Origin: CAJBVG01 sp943371235
Lineage (GTDB): Bacteria > Bacteroidota > Bacteroidia > Sphingobacteriales > Sphingobacteriaceae
Direction: 5' to 3'
Length of the DNA: 64,000 nt
Assembly: GCA_943371235.1 (NCBI GenBank)
Contig: CALRTZ010000007.1
Coordinates: forward strand, 21,532 to 85,531
A model generated the notes under the pieces. It did no database searches and had not been told where the DNA came from. It saw only the letters and a list, made by a program, of their open reading frames with translations. A program made the position numbers and the translations under genes. Below are positions 15,877-25,689 of this stretch, piece after piece (the first letter of the stretch is position 1; every line of letters begins with the position of its first letter).

Positions 15877-18800
15877 TTATCTAACGATGTTAATTCGTTT
15901 TGTGATTTGTGTGTTTTGACCTTGGATGTTTACGTTGTAAATACCAGGGCTCAAAGTACTCAAGTCTAACGCTACATTCTCATTGTTAATGTAACCTAGT
16001 TTTTGAGTATGAACTATTTGTCCATTTGCATTGTAAACATTAATGTTAATGTTATCAGCACTTGATAATTGTAACGTTAAGTTAAACAAACCGTTATTAG
16101 GGTTTGGATAAGCACGCACATATCTTTCATTTGCTTGCAATGGAATACCAACTACAATCACTGTAACATCAGAAGTTGCAGTATCAGTACCACATGTACT
16201 TGTAGCAACCATAGTAACAGAATATGTACCAGATTGAGTATACACGTGAGTTGGGTTTGCATCTGTGCTAGTACCATTGTCGCCAAAGTTCCAAGCATAT
16301 GTTGCATTTACATCAGATGTTGTAGTGTTTACAAAAGAAACCGATCCGTTTGTACCATTTTGCGATAAGAATGCTGCATTTGGTTTTGCTTGGTTAACCA
16401 CTGTTAACGTTACGGTGTCATTACTTCTGTCGATATCTTCTGCATCATTTACCCAAGCTTTGATAGTGTATGTACCATCTGCAGATAAGTCTGCACGTTG
16501 AGTGAAGTTAGCAGTTGCAGTAGCATTTGCACCTAAGTTTGCTAATGTTCCATTGATAACTGCACCCCCATTTATTTGGTAAGAAACACTCACATTTTGT
16601 GCTGCATCAGCTCTTAAGTTTTGTACACTTAAACGGATAACTGCTAAGTTTGATAAGGTACAACCACTTGTTAATCCATTGATACTTGTAGCAGCATAAT
16701 CTTTAGTTTTAATTACAATAGATGATGAGCTAGTATCGCCACCGCAACTATTTACTGCCATTAAAGTTACAGTATAAGTACTGTCTTTAGCGTAAGTATG
16801 ACTTGGGTTAGCACTTGTTGAAGTACTTCCATCACCAAAATCCCACATTAAGTTTGCAGTTTGAGTAAATGTATTTGTAAACTGAACCGTTCTTACTGTT
16901 GTAGACGTTGTGAATGCAGCATCTGCAGGAGCCAATATAGAAGCTATAATTGGATTTGATAATTTTTGTCCATCGCAAGATTCGCTAGGAGTGATACGTA
17001 CTCGAACAGTGTCATTATTAGACAATGAACTAGTTGTATATGATGTACCAGTTTCTCCAGATATTGGGCTACTGTTTACTGTCCATTGGTAAGTTGGAGT
17101 AGGTCCACCATTTGTTGGAGTTGCTGTAAATGTTAAGCTAGTATTTTTACATACTTGTGATGTAGTGTTAGCTGCAATGTTTACACTTACTGGTAAAATT
17201 GGGAAAATATCAACCACATAACTTGCAGAAACAGTACTGCTTCCAGAAATACATGAAGAGTTTGAAGTTACCGAAACTCTTATAGTATCATTATCTGTTA
17301 AAGTAGAACTTGTAATTGAAGAACCAGTTGCACCAGCAATTATTGTACTGTTACGTCTCCATACATAAGTAGGAGCAGAACCAAAGTTTAAGCCTTTAGC
17401 CATAAATGTAATTGGCGTACCAACACAAGCACCTTTTGGATAATCTGTATCTACTGATGCAGAAACAGCCGCAGGGCCTAATGTTACTACTCTTGTATCT
17501 GTTACAGGGTAACCTTGTGAGTTACGAACTGTTACACTATAAGTACCTGTTGAGTTTACTACAATAGTTTGCGTAGTAGCACCGGTTGACCATAAGTAAG
17601 TCATACCCGCGTTGCCAGCATTTAATCGTACGCTGTCGCCTGGACAAATTACTGTATCAACACCAATGTTTACTGTTTGTGGAGGTGTAGGAATTGCAGT
17701 ATTCGCTTCGATCATAAATCTTCCGAATGTTGCAGCTTCTGCTGGAACACCACCTGCTGAAGGAGCTGTATAATATGCACCGCTTCTACCAGGTGATTCT
17801 GCTTGTGTAGCTACAGGGAAAAATCCTACTGCGTTTGCAACTTGCGATAAACCTACGTAGAAATCTTCTTCGTAAACTACTTTAGGGCTAGTAATTGCAA
17901 ATGATTTGTATTTTCCTAAATCTGCTAATGTTGCAGTGAAGGTATCAGACTTTGCAATAATTGCACCTGTTGAGTTTAATACAACACCAAACATTCTTTT
18001 GTTTTCAATTGCAGGTGTGTTAGCTATAAATACTCTAACTGTATCAATTAACCAACCACCGTTAGCACGGTATTTGTTTAAAATTAAACCTGCACCTGTA
18101 TTGTACCCAATTGAACTAATTGGAGCGCTTGCATCAGCATAACTATAAGTGCTATTGTTAACATTTTGAGACACTGTAATACTATTGTTAGTATTTACAT
18201 CATCACTAGCTACAGTAACAGTTACGGTATTTGTACCATTGTTAATAGCAAAGAAATTATCAAATGTAACTGTAGTACTTTGTTGAGATTCTAAGGTTAC
18301 TGTTTTATTACTTGTCATGATGTTTGCACCAGTAACAGTTAATCCAACTGTATAAGTACTTTGTTTGTTGTAACCATTGTTTTTAATTACAGCACTTACT
18401 TGGTGAGGTGAGGCAGCTAAACGAGGGAATTGTGTTAAAGTATTAACGGCAACAACCGCTACATCATTAGCAAAAGCATTTACACCCAAACGCACTGCAG
18501 GTCTAAATGCAGAAGTTCCAAGAGTTGCTGGTGCAGTAGCTCCAGTAGAAGATCTGTTACCATTACTACCCCCTACTGTGGCACTGTTACATGTGTAAAC
18601 GGTTGTACCACCAGTTGCTGATGTTAATGCCCAATCGTATACCACGTAAATACCAGTTCCATTATAAGTAAAAGGAGCAGTTAAACGTATGTCATAAGTT
18701 CCAGTTTCTAAATTAATAGCCAAAGGTCCGTCATACACCAAAGTCATATCAGCTATTGCAGTAGCAAAAGTGGTAGATTTTGTGAATGAAGCATCGGTAG

Positions 18801-20106
18801 TGTTTTGTAAATAAATTTTAATATTACCAGTTACAGCTGCAGTACCGTTTGATGCAATTTCAAAACCTACAGTACTGATAATGTCGCCAGCTTTCAAATT
18901 AGCATAATCATTTGGTGGGAATAAGCTCATTGATCTATTAAATAATGCTTGAGTCGCTGGGCCTCTTCCATTACCCGACGTTCCAGTATTTGAAACATTC
19001 GAATTAAAAATTGTAGCAGGGCTGATTAACCTAGATGGAGTTGGGTTAGATAATGTAGGAATAAATGTTGTTGAACCTACTTTTACTGAGTCAAAAGTAG
19101 CATCAGCAACGTTTCCAACTACAGAAGCTAAACTCAAATCATATGATAGCCAAATAAAGTTATTTCCTTCAACTAAAGGATTTGTAATTCCGCTAAATAC
19201 TAACGAAGCGCCAGGAGTTGAAATTTGTGTACCCAATTGCACAGCTGTGTTTGGGTTAAATACAGATGAATTTCCTGAAGTCCATAATTTAGCATTTGAA
19301 ATGTCAGCTAAATTTGTTGTGCCAGTAGTAGTTAAGTAAAATGTATTGGCAACCAATGGATTTAAAACACCAGCTGTTACTACATTCATTCTAATTATTT
19401 GTTGATTCGCTAATGGTTTAAAAATTTCGCGATCATTAACTCTTTGGAAACTTGTAGTTGATACAAATGTCATAGGACTTGGTAGAGCGATGCTAACATC
19501 ATCAATTGCAATGTTATCCGACCCGTAATCACTTGTGCCTTCAAATCTAATGTCTACGGCTGTAAATCCAGTTCCAGAAAATGCATTTAATGGAATCGTA
19601 ACTTCAGTAAAGTTTATATTTACTCCGTAAGATGTATTACCTACTTGTGTCCAAGGGTCTGTTCCATTTCTAGCAAAAACTCTTAAAACATCTGTTCCAC
19701 TTTTGTTAATTAACCAGAATTTTAACACAGCAAATGGTGTAATAGCAGATAAATCAATATCATTAAAAATCAAATCTGCTTTTCCTCCTGATGCAATATC
19801 AAAAGTATTAAAACATGCAGCGAATCCTGTTCCCCCTCTTCCTGGGTTGATCCCAGTGTTTCCGCCATTGGTTACAGTAATTGTATCACCTCTGTACCAT
19901 CTTGTTAGGCCTTCATCAGTTATGCCTGTTCCAACAGGGTTGCTAACTGCTGGCGGTCCAACAGGTGGCCATGCACCGTCAAAGTTTTGACTAAATAATT
20001 GAGCTTGTGATAAACTCGTTTGTAGAGTAATGATAATTACTCCTAGTAGGTAAAGAAAGAATTTCTTCGTACTACCTCTCGTGTGTAAATTGTTCTCCAT
20101 AATCAT
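15877..20106 (-). CDS. Very large T9SS-exported PKD-domain surface protein
   Basis: A 1409-residue secreted protein. The signal peptide runs to about LSQAQ; either ATG at 20106 or 20100 could be the start. An anchor/jelly-roll-like region (about 40-210, starting FSQNFDGAWPP and ending IAIDDVSIALP) leads into a segment like the BNR-associated N-terminal domain (about 215-350). Next come Ig-like and LWSTGATTQT repeats, then PKD domains at about 1087 (WDFGDGSTSTSANPSHTY) and 1272 (WNFGDNGTSTDANPTHVY). The end is a type A T9SS sorting domain from AYPNPNNG (about 1332). No catalytic domain is recognised. The likely role is adhesion or surface display. Export would use SprA, encoded at 52245. Confidence 0.9.
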   Translation of the reverse strand: MIMENNLHTRGSTKKFFLYLLGVIIITLQTSLSQAQLFSQNFDGAWPPVGPPAVSNPVGTGITDEGLTRWYRGDTITVTNGGNTGINPGRGGTGFAACFNTFDIASGGKADLIFNDIDLSAITPFAVLKFWLINKSGTDVLRVFARNGTDPWTQVGNTSYGVNINFTEVTIPLNAFSGTGFTAVDIRFEGTSDYGSDNIAIDDVSIALPSPMTFVSTTSFQRVNDREIFKPLANQQIIRMNVVTAGVLNPLVANTFYLTTTGTTNLADISNAKLWTSGNSSVFNPNTAVQLGTQISTPGASLVFSGITNPLVEGNNFIWLSYDLSLASVVGNVADATFDSVKVGSTTFIPTLSNPTPSRLISPATIFNSNVSNTGTSGNGRGPATQALFNRSMSLFPPNDYANLKAGDIISTVGFEIASNGTAAVTGNIKIYLQNTTDASFTKSTTFATAIADMTLVYDGPLAINLETGTYDIRLTAPFTYNGTGIYVVYDWALTSATGGTTVYTCNSATVGGSNGNRSSTGATAPATLGTSAFRPAVRLGVNAFANDVAVVAVNTLTQFPRLAASPHQVSAVIKNNGYNKQSTYTVGLTVTGANIMTSNKTVTLESQQSTTVTFDNFFAINNGTNTVTVTVASDDVNTNNSITVSQNVNNSTYSYADASAPISSIGYNTGAGLILNKYRANGGWLIDTVRVFIANTPAIENKRMFGVVLNSTGAIIAKSDTFTATLADLGKYKSFAITSPKVVYEEDFYVGLSQVANAVGFFPVATQAESPGRSGAYYTAPSAGGVPAEAATFGRFMIEANTAIPTPPQTVNIGVDTVICPGDSVRLNAGNAGMTYLWSTGATTQTIVVNSTGTYSVTVRNSQGYPVTDTRVVTLGPAAVSASVDTDYPKGACVGTPITFMAKGLNFGSAPTYVWRRNSTIIAGATGSSITSSTLTDNDTIRVSVTSNSSCISGSSTVSASYVVDIFPILPVSVNIAANTTSQVCKNTSLTFTATPTNGGPTPTYQWTVNSSPISGETGTSYTTSSLSNNDTVRVRITPSESCDGQKLSNPIIASILAPADAAFTTSTTVRTVQFTNTFTQTANLMWDFGDGSTSTSANPSHTYAKDSTYTVTLMAVNSCGGDTSSSSIVIKTKDYAATSINGLTSGCTLSNLAVIRLSVQNLRADAAQNVSVSYQINGGAVINGTLANLGANATATANFTQRADLSADGTYTIKAWVNDAEDIDRSNDTVTLTVVNQAKPNAAFLSQNGTNGSVSFVNTTTSDVNATYAWNFGDNGTSTDANPTHVYTQSGTYSVTMVATSTCGTDTATSDVTVIVVGIPLQANERYVRAYPNPNNGLFNLTLQLSSADNININVYNANGQIVHTQKLGYINNENVALDLSTLSPGIYNVNIQGQNTQITKRINIVR

Positions 20107-20268
20107 TTATTTGATTTAATTTTTTGGGTTAACTCTAAATATAAGGATAATGAAATTTAAAATCCAAGATTATTTACAGCTTTTTTTCTACGCGAAAACC
20201 ATTTAAAACTAAAATGGTCCAGATTTAGCAGGTATTTTGCTATATCAAGACCATATTTGCCCTATTAT

Positions 20269-20294
20269 TTCTAATTATTCTATATAAATTAGAA
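20269..20294 (-). terminator. Possible weak hairpin after the 978-residue protein gene
   Basis: Arms TTCTAATT (20269-20276) and AATTAGAA (20287-20294) pair perfectly across a 10-base loop, 11 bases beyond the minus-strand stop. There is no U-run, so termination would be weak. A second dyad, ACCATTT/AAATGGT, lies nearby around 20198-20218. Confidence 0.35.
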
Positions 20295-20305
20295 TTACAT
20301 TCTGA

Positions 20306-23242
20306 TTATTTTAATATTAATTTTATATTATTATTTCCAAAAAGAGTATTAATTCGAGCAATGTAAGTTCCCTTTTCTAAATGCTGAATATTTAATTCAT
20401 ACTCATTTTGAATGCTTGTAGATTTAAGTTCAACTAACACTCTGCCTTGCATATCTATAATTTGTATATCGGCAAGCAACGTACTTTCTGTTCTAATTAT
20501 TATTTTGCCGTTGCTAGGGTTAGGATATAAACTAAAACTATTAGGTGATTTTGAATTGATGCCTACTCCATTAATCACAATAACTTTTGAATTTGTACTG
20601 CTACAATTATCAATGCTTGTAACGGTTATTTCAACATTGTAAGTACCATTGCTAGAATATTGATGCGTTACATTTTTCCCTGAAGCAGAATTGCCATCGC
20701 CAAAATTCCAAGAATACATACTAGCACCAATTTGATTTGCTTCACAAGTTAACAACCCTCCTTGTTGGTTAGTAGTAAATGTGCTTAATGGATTTTCTTT
20801 TTTTGTAATAATGATGGTATCACTCGCAAAACAAACAGCATTCGAATTATTTCTTACTATAATAGTGTTTTCTCCTGTTTGCAATGTACTAGAATTAAAG
20901 CTAATCGGATTTCCTGTAATACTAGTATTTCCTATCGTCCATAAGTATTCATAAGCCGAACTTCCTGCATTTAATGTAATCGTTTTATCATCACATATTT
21001 CAAAATTATTTCCTATGTTAAACATTGGTTTTACATCAGAATTAAATACAACAGAGTCGTACGTTTGCAATCCATTTGTAAAGGGAAATGTTTTGCTGTT
21101 GTTTGAAAAAATAACAGGTTTGCAATTATTCGAAATACTAACAATACCTTGATTTGTACCATCGAATAATCCGTTGCCGGCTAAATCTTTAATTTTAAAT
21201 ATTATCTCCTGATTAAATTCAACACTTACAGAGTCTATATGTGTTGCGGCATTTACATTGTATGGAATTACGTCGTTAAAAGGACCACGACTTTTAATTA
21301 CAGTATCGGTACTTGCATCTCTAAGTTCCCAAATAATTTCAGAACCTTTAGTATCTGTAATTAAATTAATAAAAATCTTAGGTGAATAAATGGGCACCAC
21401 TTCTATGCTAACAGTATCTCTGGTTAAGCAACTTTGTTTGCGTATGGCAACAGAATAATTATAGTTTCCGGTGCCTAAATTTCTACCAATAACACGAATG
21501 GTTTGTGTAGTGTCGCCAGTAGACCATAAGTAAGGGCCGTATTTGCCCGCATCTAAAATTAAGGTATCATCTAAGGTAATGGTTTTGTCTCTGCCTAAAT
21601 TTGGAGTAAATTTTTTAGCACTGAATATAACAGAATCGTATGCTAAATCTGGTAGCACTACTCCGCCATATGGAAAAGCTCCCGAACCTTTTAAAATAGT
21701 ATCTCCGCAAGAATTTGTAAGTAAATAATTTCCAATGTTCAGTCCATCATTTAAGCCATCTCCGAAAGAGTCCATTATTTTAAACACATAACTTTTGCCT
21801 TCGGTTAAACAAATGTTTCTTGCATCTTTTGCTAGATTTAATTGATAAGGTATAATGTTTGTGTATGGCAAATTAATTGCAATTAATTCTCTTGTTTGTG
21901 CGTCCCTAATTTCCCAAGAAATTTCTGAAGCATAAGAATCTAGCGTTAGATCTAAATTTGTGGTAAAATCTGCAGGGCACACTTCAATAACTTCTATGTT
22001 TGAAATGGCAATAGCTGAACTGTCTCCACCCATATCTCTGTGCTCAATTATAAACTGTACACTATCACTCAAAATGAAATTATTTAAACTTATTTCCTTG
22101 GTAATATAAACCCCGATTTGCGCGGAAAGCGAATCAATTAACTGAATTGAATTGTTTCCGTTTCTTACTTTTAAATACACCTTAGATCCTTGAGCAGCTC
22201 TGTATACATAAGACATCAAAAGTTTCATGTTGGTGTTTTTAGAGTAGGATCTTAAGTCGAACCACGGACTACGAATAACTGAATTGCTTTTATCGCAATT
22301 ACAATTGATGTCTGATGAAATTAAAATATGCGGGTCGCTCGGAATGGTAAATGTGGAATTGCTAAAAGTAGAAGATGCTCCAGATTGCCATATTCCATTG
22401 GCATTTGCAGCAGAATTATTCCAATCGCAAGGAATTCCTAAGTTAAATGTTTCTAGGTAGGGTAAGGTTTCTGCTTTAGTTTGAATATACGTTGGACTAA
22501 AGCTTGCCGATAAAGGACTTATGCACATTTTAGAAACATCCCAATCGAAAAAATAGTAATAACGATTATTAGCGGCACTAAAATTATTTCCAGTAATCGA
22601 AATTAAATTACTTATTTGATAAGGATAGGTAGCTCCTGTTAATGCTCTGTATAAAACACCGCTACCTCCTGTTATTTCAACATTAATAAAATAATTTCCT
22701 GATGTTAAAATTGCCGCTAATGGGATGCGTGTGTTAGCAGGACCTCCGCTTGTAATATTAAATGGGAATTTTTGTAAAATGTATCCATTGTTTTCTGGAG
22801 CATTGGTCCATATTTGAATAAACCCTTGTACAGGGTTATTACTTCTTAATAAAATAGAATCAATTCTTAGCGCAGTTTGGCAAGTAAAATACTGTCCGTT
22901 TGTGAAATTTTGAGAAGGATACGTAGACGTAAATTGAGAGGGTAATGGTCCGAGGGAACTATTAAATAAATCATATCCCATCTCTGCTGCTTTAAAATTC
23001 AGTCCAACATTATTAATATAATATTGAAAATTATTTCCTGAGCCGATTATTTTATTTGCAGAATCTAGCCATACTAAGGTATTGCTTAAGTCGTTTAGAG
23101 TTCCGGTAAAGGTGCTGAACCCTTTTTCGCAAATGCTGGTAGCATTTAAATTGCTAGGAGCAGTGCTTGCGGGGCAATTTGCTCTTGCGTTATTACTAAT
23201 TGTAAAAATTAATAAAATAACTAAAACGTAAATGTTCTTCAT
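20306..23242 (-). CDS. Large T9SS-exported PKD-domain surface protein
   Basis: A 978-residue secreted protein with a signal peptide (MKNIYVLVILLIFTISNNARA). It contains two copies of a GDGLNDG-like block (DSFGDGLNDG near 490, DLAGNGLFDG near 685), a PKD domain near 842 (WNFGDGNSASGKN) and a type A sorting domain from LYPNPSNGK (about 905). It lies head to tail with the other PKD protein, about 200 bases apart, but the two are not close copies. No enzyme domain is recognised. It is divergent from the beta-helix lipoprotein gene. Confidence 0.88.
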   Translation of the reverse strand: MKNIYVLVILLIFTISNNARANCPASTAPSNLNATSICEKGFSTFTGTLNDLSNTLVWLDSANKIIGSGNNFQYYINNVGLNFKAAEMGYDLFNSSLGPLPSQFTSTYPSQNFTNGQYFTCQTALRIDSILLRSNNPVQGFIQIWTNAPENNGYILQKFPFNITSGGPANTRIPLAAILTSGNYFINVEITGGSGVLYRALTGATYPYQISNLISITGNNFSAANNRYYYFFDWDVSKMCISPLSASFSPTYIQTKAETLPYLETFNLGIPCDWNNSAANANGIWQSGASSTFSNSTFTIPSDPHILISSDINCNCDKSNSVIRSPWFDLRSYSKNTNMKLLMSYVYRAAQGSKVYLKVRNGNNSIQLIDSLSAQIGVYITKEISLNNFILSDSVQFIIEHRDMGGDSSAIAISNIEVIEVCPADFTTNLDLTLDSYASEISWEIRDAQTRELIAINLPYTNIIPYQLNLAKDARNICLTEGKSYVFKIMDSFGDGLNDGLNIGNYLLTNSCGDTILKGSGAFPYGGVVLPDLAYDSVIFSAKKFTPNLGRDKTITLDDTLILDAGKYGPYLWSTGDTTQTIRVIGRNLGTGNYNYSVAIRKQSCLTRDTVSIEVVPIYSPKIFINLITDTKGSEIIWELRDASTDTVIKSRGPFNDVIPYNVNAATHIDSVSVEFNQEIIFKIKDLAGNGLFDGTNQGIVSISNNCKPVIFSNNSKTFPFTNGLQTYDSVVFNSDVKPMFNIGNNFEICDDKTITLNAGSSAYEYLWTIGNTSITGNPISFNSSTLQTGENTIIVRNNSNAVCFASDTIIITKKENPLSTFTTNQQGGLLTCEANQIGASMYSWNFGDGNSASGKNVTHQYSSNGTYNVEITVTSIDNCSSTNSKVIVINGVGINSKSPNSFSLYPNPSNGKIIIRTESTLLADIQIIDMQGRVLVELKSTSIQNEYELNIQHLEKGTYIARINTLFGNNNIKLILK

Positions 23243-23312
23243 TTATAATGTGTTTAAATTCATTAACATAGGGTGTACACGAAGATACAAATTTTCATTA
23301 ACTTCGCTGCCA

Positions 23313-24716
23313 ATGCGATACTTTAAAAGCACCCTTTATCTATTTATCACCTCTATTGTCTTAATTTCATGTAAAGATGATTTAGATATTATAAACAGCC
23401 CAAGCGCCAAATTGGAATTCTCTACGGATACGATCGTTTTTGATACGTTGTTTACAACGGTAGGTTCTACTACCAAAAGAATTAAAATATACAACAGAAA
23501 TAAGAAAGCAATTAGCATCTCTAAAATAGATTTAGTCGACTCTACTTCATTTGCTCGCTATCGTTTAAATGTTGATGGATACAGTGGTAACCATTTACGT
23601 GATGTAGAAATTCCAGCGGAAGATTCTATTTTTGGTTTTGTAGAAATTACAGTAAAGGGAAATGTTAATTCTAACCAGTTCTCATTTTTAGTGTCGGAAC
23701 AAATTACTTTTGAAACAAATACCAATATTCAAAAAGTGGAGCTAGTTGCTTTCGGTCAAAATGCTCATTTTTTTGTTGATTCTATTTTAACAGGGAACAT
23801 TACTTGGAATAACGATTTGCCATATGTTATATATGGAGGAATTTTAGTTGATACCTTGAGTAGTTTAACAATTAATGCAGGTGTAAAAATTTACATGCAT
23901 AAAAATGCAATTATACTTTCTAAAGGCACTTTGCAAATAAATGGCACTTTGCAAGACAGTGTAATTATACAAGGCGATAGAAGAGAGTCGCAATATTACA
24001 ATGAGCCGGGACAATGGAACTCTATTCAGTTCTTACCAGGTAGCATTAACAACAAAATAAATTATACAACCATAAAAGGTACAGTATACGGTGTAATTGT
24101 AGGTACATTCCCCATTTACGGAATTCAACCTCAATTAGAAATTACCAACTCCATAATAAAATATAGTACCGTTACTGGTATGTATTTAATTGATGGTTTT
24201 GTTAGGGCTTACAATAATTTGGTTTTTGCATGCGGGCAGTATGCGATGTTAACTCAACTTGGCGGCAATTATGAATTTATACATAACACGTTTGCGCAAA
24301 CAAATAACTTTTCGAATAGGCAAACACCAGCTGTAGCCATTACAGATTATTTACTGATAAATAATGTACCAGTAACAGACCAATTAAATGCTGTATTTAA
24401 AAACAACATTGTAACGGGTTCTTTAAAAGACGAATATTTTACAGAGTTTAAAAGTACTGCTACGGCAAATGTGAGTACAGAGTACAATTCATTAAAAAGT
24501 TCCAAAACATGGTCTAGTACTAATATTTTAAATAGAGACCCCATGTTTAAAGATCCGAGTGTAAGTCTCTCCTCCAATTTCACCGAAAACTACCGTTTAA
24601 AAGCAAATTCTCCGATGAAGGGGAAAGCGGATTTTACAAATTCACCTAGTATTTTATTGCAAGATGCGGATGGTGTAATGAGATTAAATCCCTCATCATT
24701 AGGCTGTTACGAATAA
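23313..24716 (+). CDS. Lipoprotein with right-handed beta-helix
   Basis: Predicted lipoprotein of 467 residues. The start at 23313 places a signal ending ITSIVLISC, whose Cys fits a lipobox. An upstream in-frame start at 23232 would bury the signal and overlap the divergent gene. Residues 40-170 look beta-sandwich-like (STDTIVFDTLFTTVGSTTK). From about 200 onward, repeated short strands (SSLTINAGVKIYMHKNAI, GTLQINGTLQDSVII, LEITNSIIKYSTV) form a parallel beta-helix. The C-terminal LKANSPMKGKAD... LGCYE is typical of such proteins in Bacteroidota. Function is unknown; surface polysaccharide binding is possible. Confidence 0.75.
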   Translation: MRYFKSTLYLFITSIVLISCKDDLDIINSPSAKLEFSTDTIVFDTLFTTVGSTTKRIKIYNRNKKAISISKIDLVDSTSFARYRLNVDGYSGNHLRDVEIPAEDSIFGFVEITVKGNVNSNQFSFLVSEQITFETNTNIQKVELVAFGQNAHFFVDSILTGNITWNNDLPYVIYGGILVDTLSSLTINAGVKIYMHKNAIILSKGTLQINGTLQDSVIIQGDRRESQYYNEPGQWNSIQFLPGSINNKINYTTIKGTVYGVIVGTFPIYGIQPQLEITNSIIKYSTVTGMYLIDGFVRAYNNLVFACGQYAMLTQLGGNYEFIHNTFAQTNNFSNRQTPAVAITDYLLINNVPVTDQLNAVFKNNIVTGSLKDEYFTEFKSTATANVSTEYNSLKSSKTWSSTNILNRDPMFKDPSVSLSSNFTENYRLKANSPMKGKADFTNSPSILLQDADGVMRLNPSSLGCYE

Positions 24717-24755
24717 ATCTAAAATATTTTAAAAATCTTGTAACCTTTTATCTGA

Positions 24756-24835
24756 ACGCTCGTTAAAGTTATATGAGAGCGTAAATTAAATTATGTTATA
24801 ATGGCCGTTCCAAAAGGGTGGCCATTAAACATAAT
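24756..24835 (+). promoter_or_regulatory. Two stem-loops between lipoprotein and Hpt genes
   Basis: A small stem ACGCTC/GAGCGT (24756-24761 with 24777-24782) is followed by a stronger imperfect inverted repeat: left arm 24790-24806 and right arm 24820-24835, ending AATGGCC/GGCCATT, with a loop containing CCAAAAGG that can pair further. No U-run follows. It may be a terminator for the lipoprotein gene or a leader structure of the exopolysaccharide operon, 84 bases before its first ATG. Confidence 0.5.
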
Positions 24836-24918
24836 ATTCCTCAATTGCTCTTAAAATCAAATAAAACTTCTTTTTTATTGAACATTATAGTAGATTAGTC
24901 TAATAACTTATTACTTAT

Positions 24919-25269
24919 ATGTATCAATACATCAATTTGGAATACCTTAATGAATTGTCGGAGGGGAATAATGAATTCAAGAAAGATATGATCTTAACCT
25001 TTTTAGATCGTGTTCCCTTTTATATCGAAGAATTTAAAGAGTTAAAGTCGAATCGAAATTGGCAGAGCATGCAGTTTTTTGCTCATAAGTCAAAATCAAC
25101 TTTTCAATTAATGGGCATCCAGAAATTATCTGATGATGCAGCACTAATAGAACTTTATTGTAAAGAGGGTATTAGAGAGGCTGAAATAGAGAAACTATTG
25201 AATCAAATGGCGCCGTATTTTATTTCTGTTGTAAAAGAAATGAAAATGGTATTAAAAGAAATGCAATAG
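24919..25269 (+). CDS. Hpt histidine-phosphotransfer protein
   Basis: Stand-alone Hpt domain, 116 residues, which relays phosphate between a hybrid sensor kinase and a receiver. The motif FFAHKSKSTFQLMG places the phospho-accepting His at residue 56, with the conserved Lys-Ser and Gly. The remainder is a helical bundle. There is no kinase in the window. It is followed after 47 bases by a stand-alone receiver, and it opens the plus-strand exopolysaccharide group, so it probably controls output of that system. Confidence 0.88.
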   Translation: MYQYINLEYLNELSEGNNEFKKDMILTFLDRVPFYIEEFKELKSNRNWQSMQFFAHKSKSTFQLMGIQKLSDDAALIELYCKEGIREAEIEKLLNQMAPYFISVVKEMKMVLKEMQ

Positions 25270-25316
25270 TTTAAGGTTATTTCATCAAGTTAAATTGCAA
25301 CAACAGCACTACCAAC

Positions 25317-25679
25317 ATGAGATTATTAATAGTAGACGACGATGTATTAATGCTTAAAGCATTAAAATTTAGGATGAGCAAGGATGGCTACGATGTAGAT
25401 GTAGCAGAAGATGGACGTAAAGCAATTGAATGTATAGATAATTGTGTGTATGATTTAGTGTTAACAGATGTTATGCTACCTTTTAAAAATGGATTAGAAA
25501 TAGTTCAACACATAAAAAATAAAGAAGGTTTAAAAACGAAAGTTGTTATTTTATCAGCAGTTGGGGTAGAAAATGCAGTTACAGATGGCTTTGCTATGGG
25601 AGCTGATGAATACATTACCAAACCTTTTAGCCCATCAGAATTATCAATAAGAGTTAAAAAAATATTAGCTACAAGTTGA
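25317..25679 (+). CDS. Stand-alone response-regulator receiver protein
   Basis: Single receiver domain, 120 residues, with no output domain. Acidic pocket Asp7-Asp9 (LLIVDDDV), phospho-acceptor Asp51 (LVLTDVMLP), Ser80 (VVILSA) and Lys102 (ITKPF) are all present. It is the likely phosphorylation partner of the Hpt protein just upstream. It is 10 bases from the HEAT protein gene, suggesting that the receiver acts by protein contact on the synthase machinery rather than on DNA. Confidence 0.92.
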   Translation: MRLLIVDDDVLMLKALKFRMSKDGYDVDVAEDGRKAIECIDNCVYDLVLTDVMLPFKNGLEIVQHIKNKEGLKTKVVILSAVGVENAVTDGFAMGADEYITKPFSPSELSIRVKKILATS

Positions 25680-25689
25680 ATTTTTTTGT

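Noticed and set aside
19703..19990. 95-codon plus-strand reading frame inside the PKD protein gene
   Set aside because: Antisense shadow; the minus-strand frame has a full signal peptide and domain series.
23232..23312. Longer start for the beta-helix lipoprotein
   Set aside because: It would displace the lipoprotein signal from the N-terminus and overlap the divergent gene.
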